Shown: positions 1 to 4,690, counted from the stretch's first letter. The stretch: 5,612 nucleotides of DNA from Pseudomonadota bacterium (GCA_022360105.1 JAKSDL010000391.1:1-5612), one strand, 5' to 3'. A program made the numbers and translations. Notes: a model not told the origin generated them from the letters alone.

Positions 1-180
1 GTCTCCCTTTACCAGTGCACCAGTAATTCCCACAGCCTGATCACTTGATGGAAATAACGCCATTTCGTGCCCGTCAATCAAAGTTCGCTCCAACTGGTAT
101 CCAAACACAATCTCATAGAATGCTACTGCGCGATCAAGGTCATTTACAGGAATTTCGAAATATCCAACAGGGTTCTTCAT
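1..180 (-). CDS. VOC (glyoxalase/bleomycin-resistance fold) family protein, 3' part outside window
   Basis: The minus strand is open from an ATG at 180 to the window edge, giving the first 60 residues (MKNPVGYFEIPVNDLDRAVA, then FYEIVFGYQLE and later GALVKGD). The N-terminal pattern EIPVNDLDRAVAFYE..FGY is the first beta-alpha unit of the vicinal-oxygen-chelate fold, and family members are usually 115-130 residues, so about half is seen. VOC proteins include glyoxalases, dioxygenases and drug-binding proteins, and this fragment does not show which. A purine-rich stretch (AGAAGAG) lies about 7 nt before the ATG and could serve as a ribosome binding site. The gene lies 72 nt downstream of the secreted-protein gene on the same strand. 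The family is confident; the substrate is unknown. Confidence 0.85.
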   Translation of the reverse strand, partial: MKNPVGYFEIPVNDLDRAVAFYEIVFGYQLERTLIDGHEMALFPSSDQAVGITGALVKGD

Positions 181-212
181 TTCTCACTCTTCTTTCTGAT
201 TTGCAAACCATT

Positions 213-219
213 GTTATGT
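213..219 (-). other. Possible isolated outer attC box (R''-like)
   Basis: Read on the minus strand this is ACATAAC, the exact complement of GTTATGT, the outer box with which the secreted-protein cassette begins at 923. In an integron cassette the outer box after the gene pairs with the first bases of that same cassette, so the match has the expected logic. Only 32 nt separate it from the VOC start codon, however, which is too little for a complete attC. It is either a truncated site or a chance 7-bp match. Confidence 0.25.
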
Positions 220-252
220 ATTTGAATTTCTATAATTGTTTTTATTCTCAGA

Positions 253-900
253 TTAGCAAACACTCTCAATCCGATTGATAGATATTCTAGTCAATATGGA
301 GTTTTTGAATTCAGCTATAATAGTTGTACAAACGTCAAAGTAAGGTTTTTCACCTTTTGGGAAGCATCCCTCCTGCTTTAATAAAACGCTATACAGTGCA
401 TGATTTTCAGGAACTTTCTTTTGTATGCATTTGGAATATCTAGATGAATTATCTGTTGTTTTTTCGGGTTTGCCGAGAATTGCTCTGAGCTCATGTCTAG
501 ATATACCCAGCCTTAAACCACTTTTAGTCATCGCCTTAATTTTAGAACCATTTAAAGGGGAACATCGCGTATGGTACGATAAAGTTTCTTGACCAGAGCG
601 AAGAGAAAACGAAGTCAGAATAAAATTAGGCACACCTGCCATCTCTCCATGCGAACCGAATTCAAGATAAATTGTTTCGTCACCTTGGCTAACTTTATAG
701 CACACTTTATATTCCGATGTTCCTGCCTCGCCCGTGTGAAAGCGATCTGAATTACCGAGCTTACTGGCTACATCAAACAAAGTGTTTATCCCAAGTCTTA
801 AACCTAGAATTTCAAATGATTTAGAATAGTCTCTACCTTGGTCAGCATGCAGATGTTGAAATGTTAAGAGCGATATAAAAATTGTAAGCAGTTTTTTCAT
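253..900 (-). CDS. Secreted orphan protein with duplicated GLRLGI motif
   Basis: This encodes 215 residues from the ATG at 900. That start is preferred over an in-frame ATG at 927 because it begins directly with a signal peptide (MKKLLTIFISLLTFQHLHA, probable cleavage after A19), whereas the nine extra codons lie in the end of the attC site. The mature part contains GLRLGI twice, at about residues 33-38 and 128-133. Each copy is followed by a short helix-like stretch and LG (LFDVASKLG; HELRAILGKP), which suggests an internal duplication. The second copy resembles the G-x-S-x-x-E-hh-x-x-LG-x-P pattern of BamE/SmpA-OmlA-like periplasmic domains. Six cysteines (67, 113, 158, 179, 191, 215) fit an oxidising periplasmic location. 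It is the first gene after the attC, as expected of a cassette gene. No strong Shine-Dalgarno is visible. Function unknown. Confidence 0.8.
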   Translation of the reverse strand: MKKLLTIFISLLTFQHLHADQGRDYSKSFEILGLRLGINTLFDVASKLGNSDRFHTGEAGTSEYKVCYKVSQGDETIYLEFGSHGEMAGVPNFILTSFSLRSGQETLSYHTRCSPLNGSKIKAMTKSGLRLGISRHELRAILGKPEKTTDNSSRYSKCIQKKVPENHALYSVLLKQEGCFPKGEKPYFDVCTTIIAEFKNSILTRISINRIESVC

Positions 901-916
901 GATTAGGTTTATTGAA

Positions 917-1034
917 ACATAACGCATTCATCAGGGGCCGCTGCGGAGGACTTTGTGCAACGCAGCACCCACCATAACCACCGTACTAGCCTATACCTGG
1001 GGCGTGTACAGTCCCCTGAATGAATTTGTTATCC
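917..1034 (-). other. attC: attC cassette recombination site (VCR-like, ~118 bp)
   Basis: On the minus strand the site opens with GGATAAC and closes with GTTATGT, the two outer integrase boxes. Inside them, ATTCATCAGGGG (926-937) pairs with CCCCTGAATGAAT (1013-1025) except for one unpaired base, the kind of extrahelical base that sets strand choice in folded attC sites. Further inside, GGACT and AGTCC can extend the stem. The TAA stop of the MNT-HEPN gene (1029-1031) lies within the opening box, a classic cassette feature. Length, the ATAACAA start and the GCGTTATG end recall the long Vibrio-type sites. The orientation implies that the integrase/attI side lies to the right of this window. The cassette arrangement strongly supports the call; activity is not shown. 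Confidence 0.85.
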
Positions 1035-1901
1035 TTTGTCATCAAAGTTTATAATTTTTGCTTTGCAAATTCGTTCGGTTGCATCCAAAAGCCTCTTTAC
1101 AAGCATCGCGAGTTGATTTAAGTCCTTTTTTGTGATTCGAAAATCGGGGTCGTATCGGGCTCCGATGTATGCATAATCAAGCAATCTGAAACGCTCACGA
1201 TCTTCTTTTGTTTTTAGGGGAAAAATATCGTTTAGAGATGAATCTTCGCTTGACGCTAACTCTCCCAGCAACTTCAAATAATGCTCGTTGGGATTGTAGT
1301 TCGTAAAAACTAACAAAACAGTTTTGTAGGAAGCTTCAGCGGACTGATGAAGTTGAAAAGCCGCCCCTTTGTAATCATTTTCCTCAATGTCTATCTTGAA
1401 GTGTCTGTAAAACCTTCTTGCTCTCTCAAACCAGTGATCAAAATGGTCTTGTGCAATTCTACTGCGTTCTTCAGATGTAAGTTCACGCTCTCTGGCCAAT
1501 TTAAAATTCCCTGAGTCAAAGAGTAAACAGCCTTCTTGTTTGATATCGGTTAAAAAATATTGTCCTTCAGCCAGTCTAATATTCACATTTTCAATATCTT
1601 GCGAAATAATTCGTACGTGAGTGCTATGATTAAGCTCATTGCACACTTTTGTAATTTCATGCCAAACATCTACGTCCTGAGCAATCTGTTTTTCTCTAGT
1701 TATAACAAGGATATCATAATCCGATTTGTGACCGGTTTTGCTGTCTGATTTATAATTTGATTCTTCTTTCCAATCACCCCTAGCATATGAACCAAACAGT
1801 ACAATCATCTCTACATCATCACAGCCGTCTTGGATTGCAGAAACAATTTGGTATAGTTCTTTTTGTTTAGATTTGGGTAAATGATTAATAGTTCGTTTCA
1901 T
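1029..1901 (-). CDS. Nucleotidyltransferase (MNT)-HEPN fusion protein
   Basis: This 290-residue protein has two recognisable parts. Residues about 30-130 form a nucleotidyltransferase-fold domain with FGSYARG (36-42) and SDYD (60-63). The GS and D-x-D motifs are separated by 22 residues rather than the usual 10, an insertion also seen in full-length fused relatives. A third catalytic carboxylate is not evident (the expected strand reads HVRII). Residues about 148-285 are HEPN-like, with QLHQSAEASYKTVLL (183-197), a conserved-looking H207 and ARYDPDF (248-254). Separate MNT and HepT genes form a TA system in which MNT adenylylates the HEPN RNase; here both parts are in one chain, so the fusion may be self-regulating or have another role. 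R163-x4-H167 matches the R-x4-6-H RNase spacing, but in the first helix rather than the usual late position. Its stop lies in attC, marking it as a cassette gene. Confidence 0.85.
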   Translation of the reverse strand: MKRTINHLPKSKQKELYQIVSAIQDGCDDVEMIVLFGSYARGDWKEESNYKSDSKTGHKSDYDILVITREKQIAQDVDVWHEITKVCNELNHSTHVRIISQDIENVNIRLAEGQYFLTDIKQEGCLLFDSGNFKLARERELTSEERSRIAQDHFDHWFERARRFYRHFKIDIEENDYKGAAFQLHQSAEASYKTVLLVFTNYNPNEHYLKLLGELASSEDSSLNDIFPLKTKEDRERFRLLDYAYIGARYDPDFRITKKDLNQLAMLVKRLLDATERICKAKIINFDDKG

Positions 1902-1960
1902 CTATATAATAATAGGCCTTATTTGAGCGGATCAAAACAAGTTTTATTCACAATCATTTT

Positions 1961-2014
1961 AAATCAGGTGACAGTATACCTATTTACAAAAATAAGTATA
2001 CTGTCACCTGATTT
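1961..2014 (+). repeat. 54-bp palindromic element, copy 1
   Basis: A perfect 19-bp inverted repeat, AAATCAGGTGACAGTATAC and its complement, surrounds CTATTTACAAAAATAA. After one C/A mismatch the inner TATTT and AAATA also pair, so a single strand could fold into a roughly 25-bp hairpin with an ACAA loop. The C/A mismatch gives the element a direction, and all four copies in the window point the same way. It lies between the RHH gene's 3' end and the MNT-HEPN gene's 5' end. The form fits a REPIN/REP or a very small MITE; no transposase is present. Confidence 0.9.
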
Positions 2015-2051
2015 CAATTTACAAAAATAAGTATACTGTCTCCTGATTTCA
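1982..2051 (+). repeat. 35-bp tandem duplication of the palindrome's right half
   Basis: Positions 1982-2016 and 2017-2051 are the same 35-bp unit, starting ATTTACAAAAATAAG and ending CTGATTTCA, with a single difference (A at 2006, T at 2041). The second unit has a right arm but no left arm, so it cannot fold as a complete element. It looks like a local slippage or unequal-exchange product of copy 1 that has since gained one substitution. Confidence 0.9.
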
Positions 2052-2055
2052 TACG

Positions 2056-2355
2056 TTAGAATTCTTTTTCGATTGTTTTCATTATGATGTAGTTGACAGC
2101 ATCAGTCCTATTGCCTGATACATGGGTATTGGAGCGAAACCATTCATCGGCTATTTCCTGTAATTTTTCGTTTGATTCACTATCAATGGTCAAATTTCTA
2201 GCTTTTTTGGGTATATTCTCAGGAGCTTTAAATTCTGCAATTTTTTCCCGCAATAGCGCTGATACAGAAACTCCCTTTGCATCCGCCAACTTCTTGAATC
2301 TTTCGTAATTTTCTGTCCAGACAAAAAACCTTTCACGTTTTTTCGTCTTTGCCAT
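2056..2355 (-). CDS. Tandem ribbon-helix-helix DNA-binding protein
   Basis: The protein is 99 residues with two successive segments that each read as a ribbon-helix-helix unit. Residues about 8-42 have strand RFFVWTE, helix NYERFKKLADAKG and helix VSVSALLREKIAEF. Residues about 53-99 have strand RNLTIDSES, helix NEKLQEIADEWF and helix RTDAVNYIIMKTIEKEF. One chain could therefore supply both halves of the DNA-binding dimer. RHH proteins are typically autorepressors, antitoxins or plasmid partition/mobilisation regulators; the fold is inferred from pattern only. It overlaps the upstream orphan ORF by 23 nt, so the two are probably translated together. Its TAA stop lies inside TTCTAAC, an attC-like outer box, and a palindromic element begins 4 nt later. 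Confidence 0.65.
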   Translation of the reverse strand: MAKTKKRERFFVWTENYERFKKLADAKGVSVSALLREKIAEFKAPENIPKKARNLTIDSESNEKLQEIADEWFRSNTHVSGNRTDAVNYIIMKTIEKEF

Positions 2356-2581
2356 CCTTGTCTACCGAGTCCTTAGTAGCAGGCATGGTAGTAATTGTTA
2401 AGGATTGAAAAAAGCTTTTAACTGTCTTTAATAATTGCTGGTAATCTTCTACTAGTGAACACAAAACTGATGAAACACCTTCTGTTACATAAAGTTCATT
2501 AATATTTCCATCTTGTATCATGCTCCTAATTGCCGATTCCATAAAAATCAAAGTGAAATTGCTTTCGTCAAACTTATCCAA
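2333..2581 (-). CDS. Small orphan protein upstream of and overlapping the RHH gene
   Basis: An 82-residue acidic protein with a hydrophobic, probably helical middle (ELYVTEGVSSVLCSLVEDYQ, then LLKTVKSFFQSL) and a charged, lysine/aspartate-rich tail. I do not recognise its family. The frame is open from 2605, and the first usual start is a TTG at 2579-2581; an ATT further upstream or the ATG at residue 14 are alternatives, and no strong Shine-Dalgarno decides between them. It overlaps the RHH gene by 23 nt, and a plausible promoter lies about 95 bp upstream. The pairing with a DNA-binding partner resembles the layout of TA or regulator operons, but no toxin motif is visible. Coding status is likely but not certain. 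Confidence 0.5.
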   Translation of the reverse strand: MDKFDESNFTLIFMESAIRSMIQDGNINELYVTEGVSSVLCSLVEDYQQLLKTVKSFFQSLTITTMPATKDSVDKDGKDEKT

Positions 2582-2675
2582 CCATTCCGCTACGTAAATT
2601 TCTTCTTAATTCATGATGCACTCGTATTTAGAGGTTACCGGTTTTCTTTTTATTGAGAAGAATAACTCGATAGGA

Positions 2676-2704
2676 AATATACATAAATATTTTAGTACAT
2701 GCAA
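2676..2704 (-). promoter_or_regulatory. Candidate sigma-70 promoter for the orphan-RHH operon
   Basis: On the minus strand TTGCAT (2704-2699) is followed after exactly 17 nt by TATATT (2681-2676), five of six matches to the -10 consensus. The start would fall near 2668, giving a leader of about 85 nt before the TTG at 2581. The -35 match is only partial. Confidence 0.4.
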
Positions 2705-2762
2705 TGCAGAAAATTATTGTTTCCCATTAACTCATGTGACTGACCTTTTGCACAAAGAATTA

Positions 2763-2850
2763 ATTCTAACGCCTCTGGTCACCGGTTGCCATCAAGCGTC
2801 AGCGGAATGGCAATCCGGTGCACTGGTATATTATAATCCTCTCCTAGAAT
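2763..2850. other. Hairpin with attC-like features at the left edge of palindrome copy 2
   Basis: CACCGGTTGCCA (2780-2791) pairs with TGGCAATCCGGTG (2808-2820) over 12 bp with one bulged T and a 16-nt loop. ATTCTA (2763-2768) and TAGAAT (2845-2850) could close it from outside. Read on the minus strand the structure ends in GGCGTTAGAATT, which has the form of an attC closing box (GTTRRRY, last base not matching). The spacer arms are unequal (about 11 and 24 nt) and the opening box is degenerate, and copy 2 of the palindrome overlaps it. I read it as a damaged attC. An ordinary hairpin is the alternative. The rest of 2582-2762 holds only the promoter given separately. Confidence 0.35.
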
Positions 2851-2895
2851 CAGGTGACAGTATACCTATTTACTAAATAAGTATACTGTCACGCG
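2848..2895 (+). repeat. 54-bp palindromic element, copy 2 (decayed right end)
   Basis: The left arm from AATCAGGTGACAG onward is intact. The loop is CTATTTACTAAATAA, one base shorter than in the other copies. The right arm runs correctly through CTGTCAC but then reads GCGAT where the others have CTGATTT, so its outer end has diverged or been replaced. It lies 69 nt after the sugE stop codon. Confidence 0.85.
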
Positions 2896-2964
2896 ATGGC
2901 ATTGTAAGCAAAACAGAAATAAGGCTTTCTTCACGCGAAGAGAGCGCTCTATAAAGGATTTGAG

Positions 2965-3282
2965 TCAGTTTGCAAACTTAAGGAATGCGACACCAGAAAT
3001 AATTAGTAGTAGCCCAACAAATCTCAGGAAACTTGTAGAATCACCGTAAATAAATATACCTACTAGAAAAGTTCCAGAGGCCCCTATCCCGGTCCAAACC
3101 GCATATGATGTACCGATAGAAATTTGTTTTTGGGCTAGCCATAGTAATAAACCACTCAAAGACATAAAAAAGACTGCAGTAACAATACCAATAATTCTTG
3201 TTTCAGCTTGTTGTGCCATCTTTAAACCAACCGGCCAACCAATTTCAAATAGACCTGCACTAACTAAATATATCCATGCCAT
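2965..3282 (-). CDS. sugE: SugE/Gdx-type SMR transporter (guanidinium exporter family)
   Basis: 105 residues with four hydrophobic segments (about 2-20, 30-50, 58-78, 84-103), the standard size and topology of a small multidrug resistance dimer in the inner membrane. The N-terminus AGLFEIGWPVGLK carries the essential E13 and W16 of the family, and GTSYAVWTGIGASGTFLVGI is the Gdx/SugE signature rather than the EmrE/Qac form. Gdx proteins exchange guanidinium for two protons; some members export quaternary ammonium compounds. P17, where relatives usually have alanine next to W16, is unusual. An AAGGGA Shine-Dalgarno lies 6 nt before the ATG. SMR genes of this type are frequent integron cassettes. 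No guanidine riboswitch fits in the 46 nt between the start codon and palindrome copy 3. Confidence 0.92.
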   Translation of the reverse strand: MAWIYLVSAGLFEIGWPVGLKMAQQAETRIIGIVTAVFFMSLSGLLLWLAQKQISIGTSYAVWTGIGASGTFLVGIFIYGDSTSFLRFVGLLLIISGVAFLKFAN

Positions 3283-3310
3283 TTATATCCCTTTTGATTA
3301 ATGTTCAAAG

Positions 3311-3324
3311 TGCTAACATTAGCA
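3311..3324. promoter_or_regulatory. Inverted repeat upstream of sugE, possible operator
   Basis: TGCTAACATTAGCA is two 6-bp arms around a CA centre, placed 29 nt upstream of the sugE start and 65 nt before the divergent RDD gene. Its size and position suit a repressor site, but no regulator gene is adjacent, so this is only a candidate. Confidence 0.3.
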
Positions 3325-3329
3325 TAAGT

Positions 3330-3383
3330 AAATCAGGTGACAGTATACCTATTTACAAAAATAAGTATACTGTCACCTGATTT
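3330..3383 (+). repeat. 54-bp palindromic element, copy 3 (intact)
   Basis: Identical in sequence to copy 1, with perfect 19-bp arms. It lies between the divergent sugE and RDD genes, and its right end is 6 nt from the RDD start codon, so any transcript entering RDD from upstream would carry the hairpin directly before the ATG. Since it separates divergent 5' ends, a simple terminator role does not explain this copy. Confidence 0.92.
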
Positions 3384-3389
3384 CAAAAT

Positions 3390-4034
3390 ATGACAAGTGA
3401 TCCAAATTATATTCTTGCGACAATTACATTTCTTTTCATGCTTGCCGTTTCAAAGGTAGTAAGAATCAACTATAGAGCCAATTATTTTGGCAAAGAAAAG
3501 AAATACAAAACTTTTTGGCCAAGAGTTTGGGCTAATTTCGTGGATATGACCATTCTCTATCCAATTTTGTATATTATTTTGTTTGTATTTTTAATCAAAG
3601 GTTTAGATTTAACGTTTTTAATTTTTCTTTGGATTTCGTATCATTTGTTCCCATTTACTTACTCTATTGCAGGGCACTACAAATTCGGATTTACCTTTGG
3701 AAAATATGCAAGTCAGGTCAAAGTTGTCGATAACAAATCAGAAAAACCAATTTCACTAAAACAAGCGCTGATACGAGATGCAGTACCCATTTTCATCACT
3801 CTTTTAACACTTTGGATTTGGTGGCAAGGCTATCCCTCTAGCGGATTTGATTTTCAGACATATACTGGAATCAAAGTGCATGGAGGATGGCAAGAATTTA
3901 TTGGTTATCTCGCATTGCTTTGGTCGTTTGCAGAAATCATCACAATGCTATCAAATAAAAAGCGAAGAGCGATACATGACTTTTTGGCAGGTACAGTAGT
4001 GGTGAGAGTTAAGGTAAACGAATCAAAGCTTTAA
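3390..4034 (+). CDS. RDD family integral membrane protein
   Basis: A 214-residue protein with about five hydrophobic segments (roughly 7-24, 54-71, 74-95, 131-147, 168-187). RDD-family landmarks are present: FWPRVWANFVDMTIL (42-56), in which R45 and D52 are kept but the second Asp of the name motif is Met53; GFTFGK (100-105) followed by a VKVVD strand; R129-D130; and a C-terminal NKKRRAIHDFLAGTVVV block (189-205). RDD proteins are poorly characterised; some are linked to ion/proton exchange or stress tolerance, so no substrate is assigned. An in-frame TGA at 3378-3380 inside the palindrome forces the start to 3390 or later, and there is no Shine-Dalgarno. The gene is the only plus-strand one in the central part and is bracketed within 6 and 9 nt by palindrome copies 3 and 4. 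Confidence 0.88.
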   Translation: MTSDPNYILATITFLFMLAVSKVVRINYRANYFGKEKKYKTFWPRVWANFVDMTILYPILYIILFVFLIKGLDLTFLIFLWISYHLFPFTYSIAGHYKFGFTFGKYASQVKVVDNKSEKPISLKQALIRDAVPIFITLLTLWIWWQGYPSSGFDFQTYTGIKVHGGWQEFIGYLALLWSFAEIITMLSNKKRRAIHDFLAGTVVVRVKVNESKL

Positions 4035-4043
4035 CTGTGCTAC

Positions 4044-4094
4044 AAATCAGACAGTATACCTATTTACAAAAATAAGTATACTGTCACCTGATTT
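4044..4094 (+). repeat. 54-bp palindromic element, copy 4 (3-bp deletion in left arm)
   Basis: The left arm reads AAATCAGACAG, lacking the GTG found in the other copies; the loop and right arm are intact. The right arm continues into CAGGTG, so CACCTGA and TCAGGTG (4085-4100) form a second small palindrome there. It lies between convergent genes, 9 nt after the RDD stop and 25 nt from the relE stop, so it could terminate both, although no clear U-tract is present. Confidence 0.9.
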
Positions 4095-4119
4095 CAGGTG
4101 TTGTAACTTTTGAAAGAAC

Positions 4120-4386
4120 TTAGGAGATGTGCCGATAAATGTCTTTGCGATGGCCGATTTTAAGTACCAGTATTACAAGAATATCATTTTGGATTTCAAA
4201 GATTATCCGGAAATCACCAACTCGAACACGATGAAAGGGATTGTTTCCTTTCATCTTGGTTTCTTCAGCAGGGGGAAGTGAAGTTTCAAACTCAGTCAGT
4301 TTTGCAACGATGCGTTTTTGAGCAGCCTTGGGAAGCTTGCGCAAAGCTTTGGCAGCTGATTTCTTTAATTCAATAATGTATGTCAA
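4120..4386 (-). CDS. RelE-family toxin (probable ribosome-dependent mRNA interferase)
   Basis: 88 residues of RelE/YoeB-like fold. It begins YIIELKKSAAKALRKLPKAA (from Y3), has K44-x-K46, then FHRVRVGDFRIIFEI (R55, R60) and ends KIGHRKDIYRHI (H79, R80, Y84). These basic residues and the final Tyr match the catalytic set of RelE enzymes, which cut mRNA in the ribosomal A site. The start is a TTG at 4384-4386 in the overlap TTGA with the antitoxin's TGA stop, implying translation coupled to and probably weaker than the antitoxin. No alternative ATG fits, the next Met being residue 45. The family is confident; the exact cleavage type is inferred. Confidence 0.92.
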   Translation of the reverse strand: MTYIIELKKSAAKALRKLPKAAQKRIVAKLTEFETSLPPAEETKMKGNNPFHRVRVGDFRIIFEIQNDILVILVLKIGHRKDIYRHIS

Positions 4387-4634
4387 AGCTCAAGTTCCTC
4401 TTTCAGATCAGAAAACTTAACAGTTTCACCTGGTTCTTTTTTTGCTTTCCAAGCATCCTTGATATCTTGCTCATCTTCCAATTGTTTTAATAGCTTTAAA
4501 TCTTCAATTGAGATTAATGCAACAAGCTCTTTGCCTCGCCTTGTAAGCACAACGATATCTTTACCGTAGGCAACACTATTGACAATATCAGCAAGGTTTT
4601 TCCTTGCTTCTGCTGTGGTAACTTTGGTAGCCAT
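4383..4634 (-). CDS. Phd/YefM-type antitoxin of the RelE pair
   Basis: 83 residues from the ATG at 4634, chosen because AAGGAG (4646-4641) lies 6 nt upstream and MATKVTTAEARKNLADIVN is the normal N-terminus of the family. A longer in-frame start at 4673 would read through the operator. The N-terminal half (TTAEARKNLADIVNSVAYGK, then VVLTRRGKELVALIS) is the Phd/YefM DNA-binding dimer domain. The acidic C-terminus (WKAKKEPGETVKFSDLKEEL) is the flexible part that covers the toxin. Autorepression is expected through the TGTAC repeats just upstream. It overlaps the toxin by 4 nt. Confidence 0.93.
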   Translation of the reverse strand: MATKVTTAEARKNLADIVNSVAYGKDIVVLTRRGKELVALISIEDLKLLKQLEDEQDIKDAWKAKKEPGETVKFSDLKEELEL

Positions 4635-4648
4635 AATCATCTCCTTGA

Positions 4649-4672
4649 TGTACTTTTTGTACAAATTGTACA
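4649..4672 (-). promoter_or_regulatory. YefM-type operator: three TGTAC/GTACA half-sites
   Basis: TGTACAAATTGTACA (4658-4672) is a palindrome with 7-bp arms and a single central base. A further TGTAC lies at 4649-4653, so TGTAC or its complement recurs three times at about 9-10 bp spacing. E. coli YefM-YoeB binds palindromes with TGTACA cores at the same place, which supports the antitoxin's assignment. The array covers the expected transcription start and leader. Confidence 0.65.
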
Positions 4673-4684
4673 TTGGCCCAATTA

Positions 4685-4690
4685 ATTATA
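4685..4690 (-). promoter_or_regulatory. -10 element of the YefM/RelE-type operon
   Basis: The minus strand reads a perfect TATAAT, 13 bp upstream of the operator palindrome and 50 bp from the antitoxin ATG. No good -35 hexamer is found at 16-18 bp, so the promoter is either weak or helped by an activator. Start choice is inferred. Confidence 0.45.

Noticed and set aside
45..278. Plus-strand ORF opposite the VOC gene
   Set aside because: It is a shadow of the VOC coding strand and the short spacer; its composition is not protein-like.
1560..1748. Plus-strand ORF inside the MNT-HEPN gene
   Set aside because: It is antisense to a clear nucleotidyltransferase domain, with no supporting start signal.
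2613..2876. Plus-strand ORF of 87 codons between the orphan gene and palindrome copy 2
   Set aside because: It has no ribosome binding site, runs through the attC-like hairpin and into the palindrome, overlaps the minus-strand promoter candidate and resembles no family.
2928..2950. Terminator after sugE (TCTTC-loop-GAAGA and AGAGCGCTCT)
   Set aside because: The stems are only 5 bp each and no run of U follows on the minus strand; too weak to call.
1961..4094. CRISPR array made of the repeated palindromes
   Set aside because: The intervals are hundreds of bases of coding DNA and unequal, not short regular spacers.
1961..4094. The palindromes as attC sites themselves
   Set aside because: They lack the outer boxes (RYYYAAC/GTTRRRY), are too perfectly symmetric and differ completely from the attC at 917-1034.
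1961..4094. Outward promoters in the palindrome (TATACT on both strands)
   Set aside because: No -35 hexamer stands at a suitable distance within the element, so the -10 resemblance is probably incidental.
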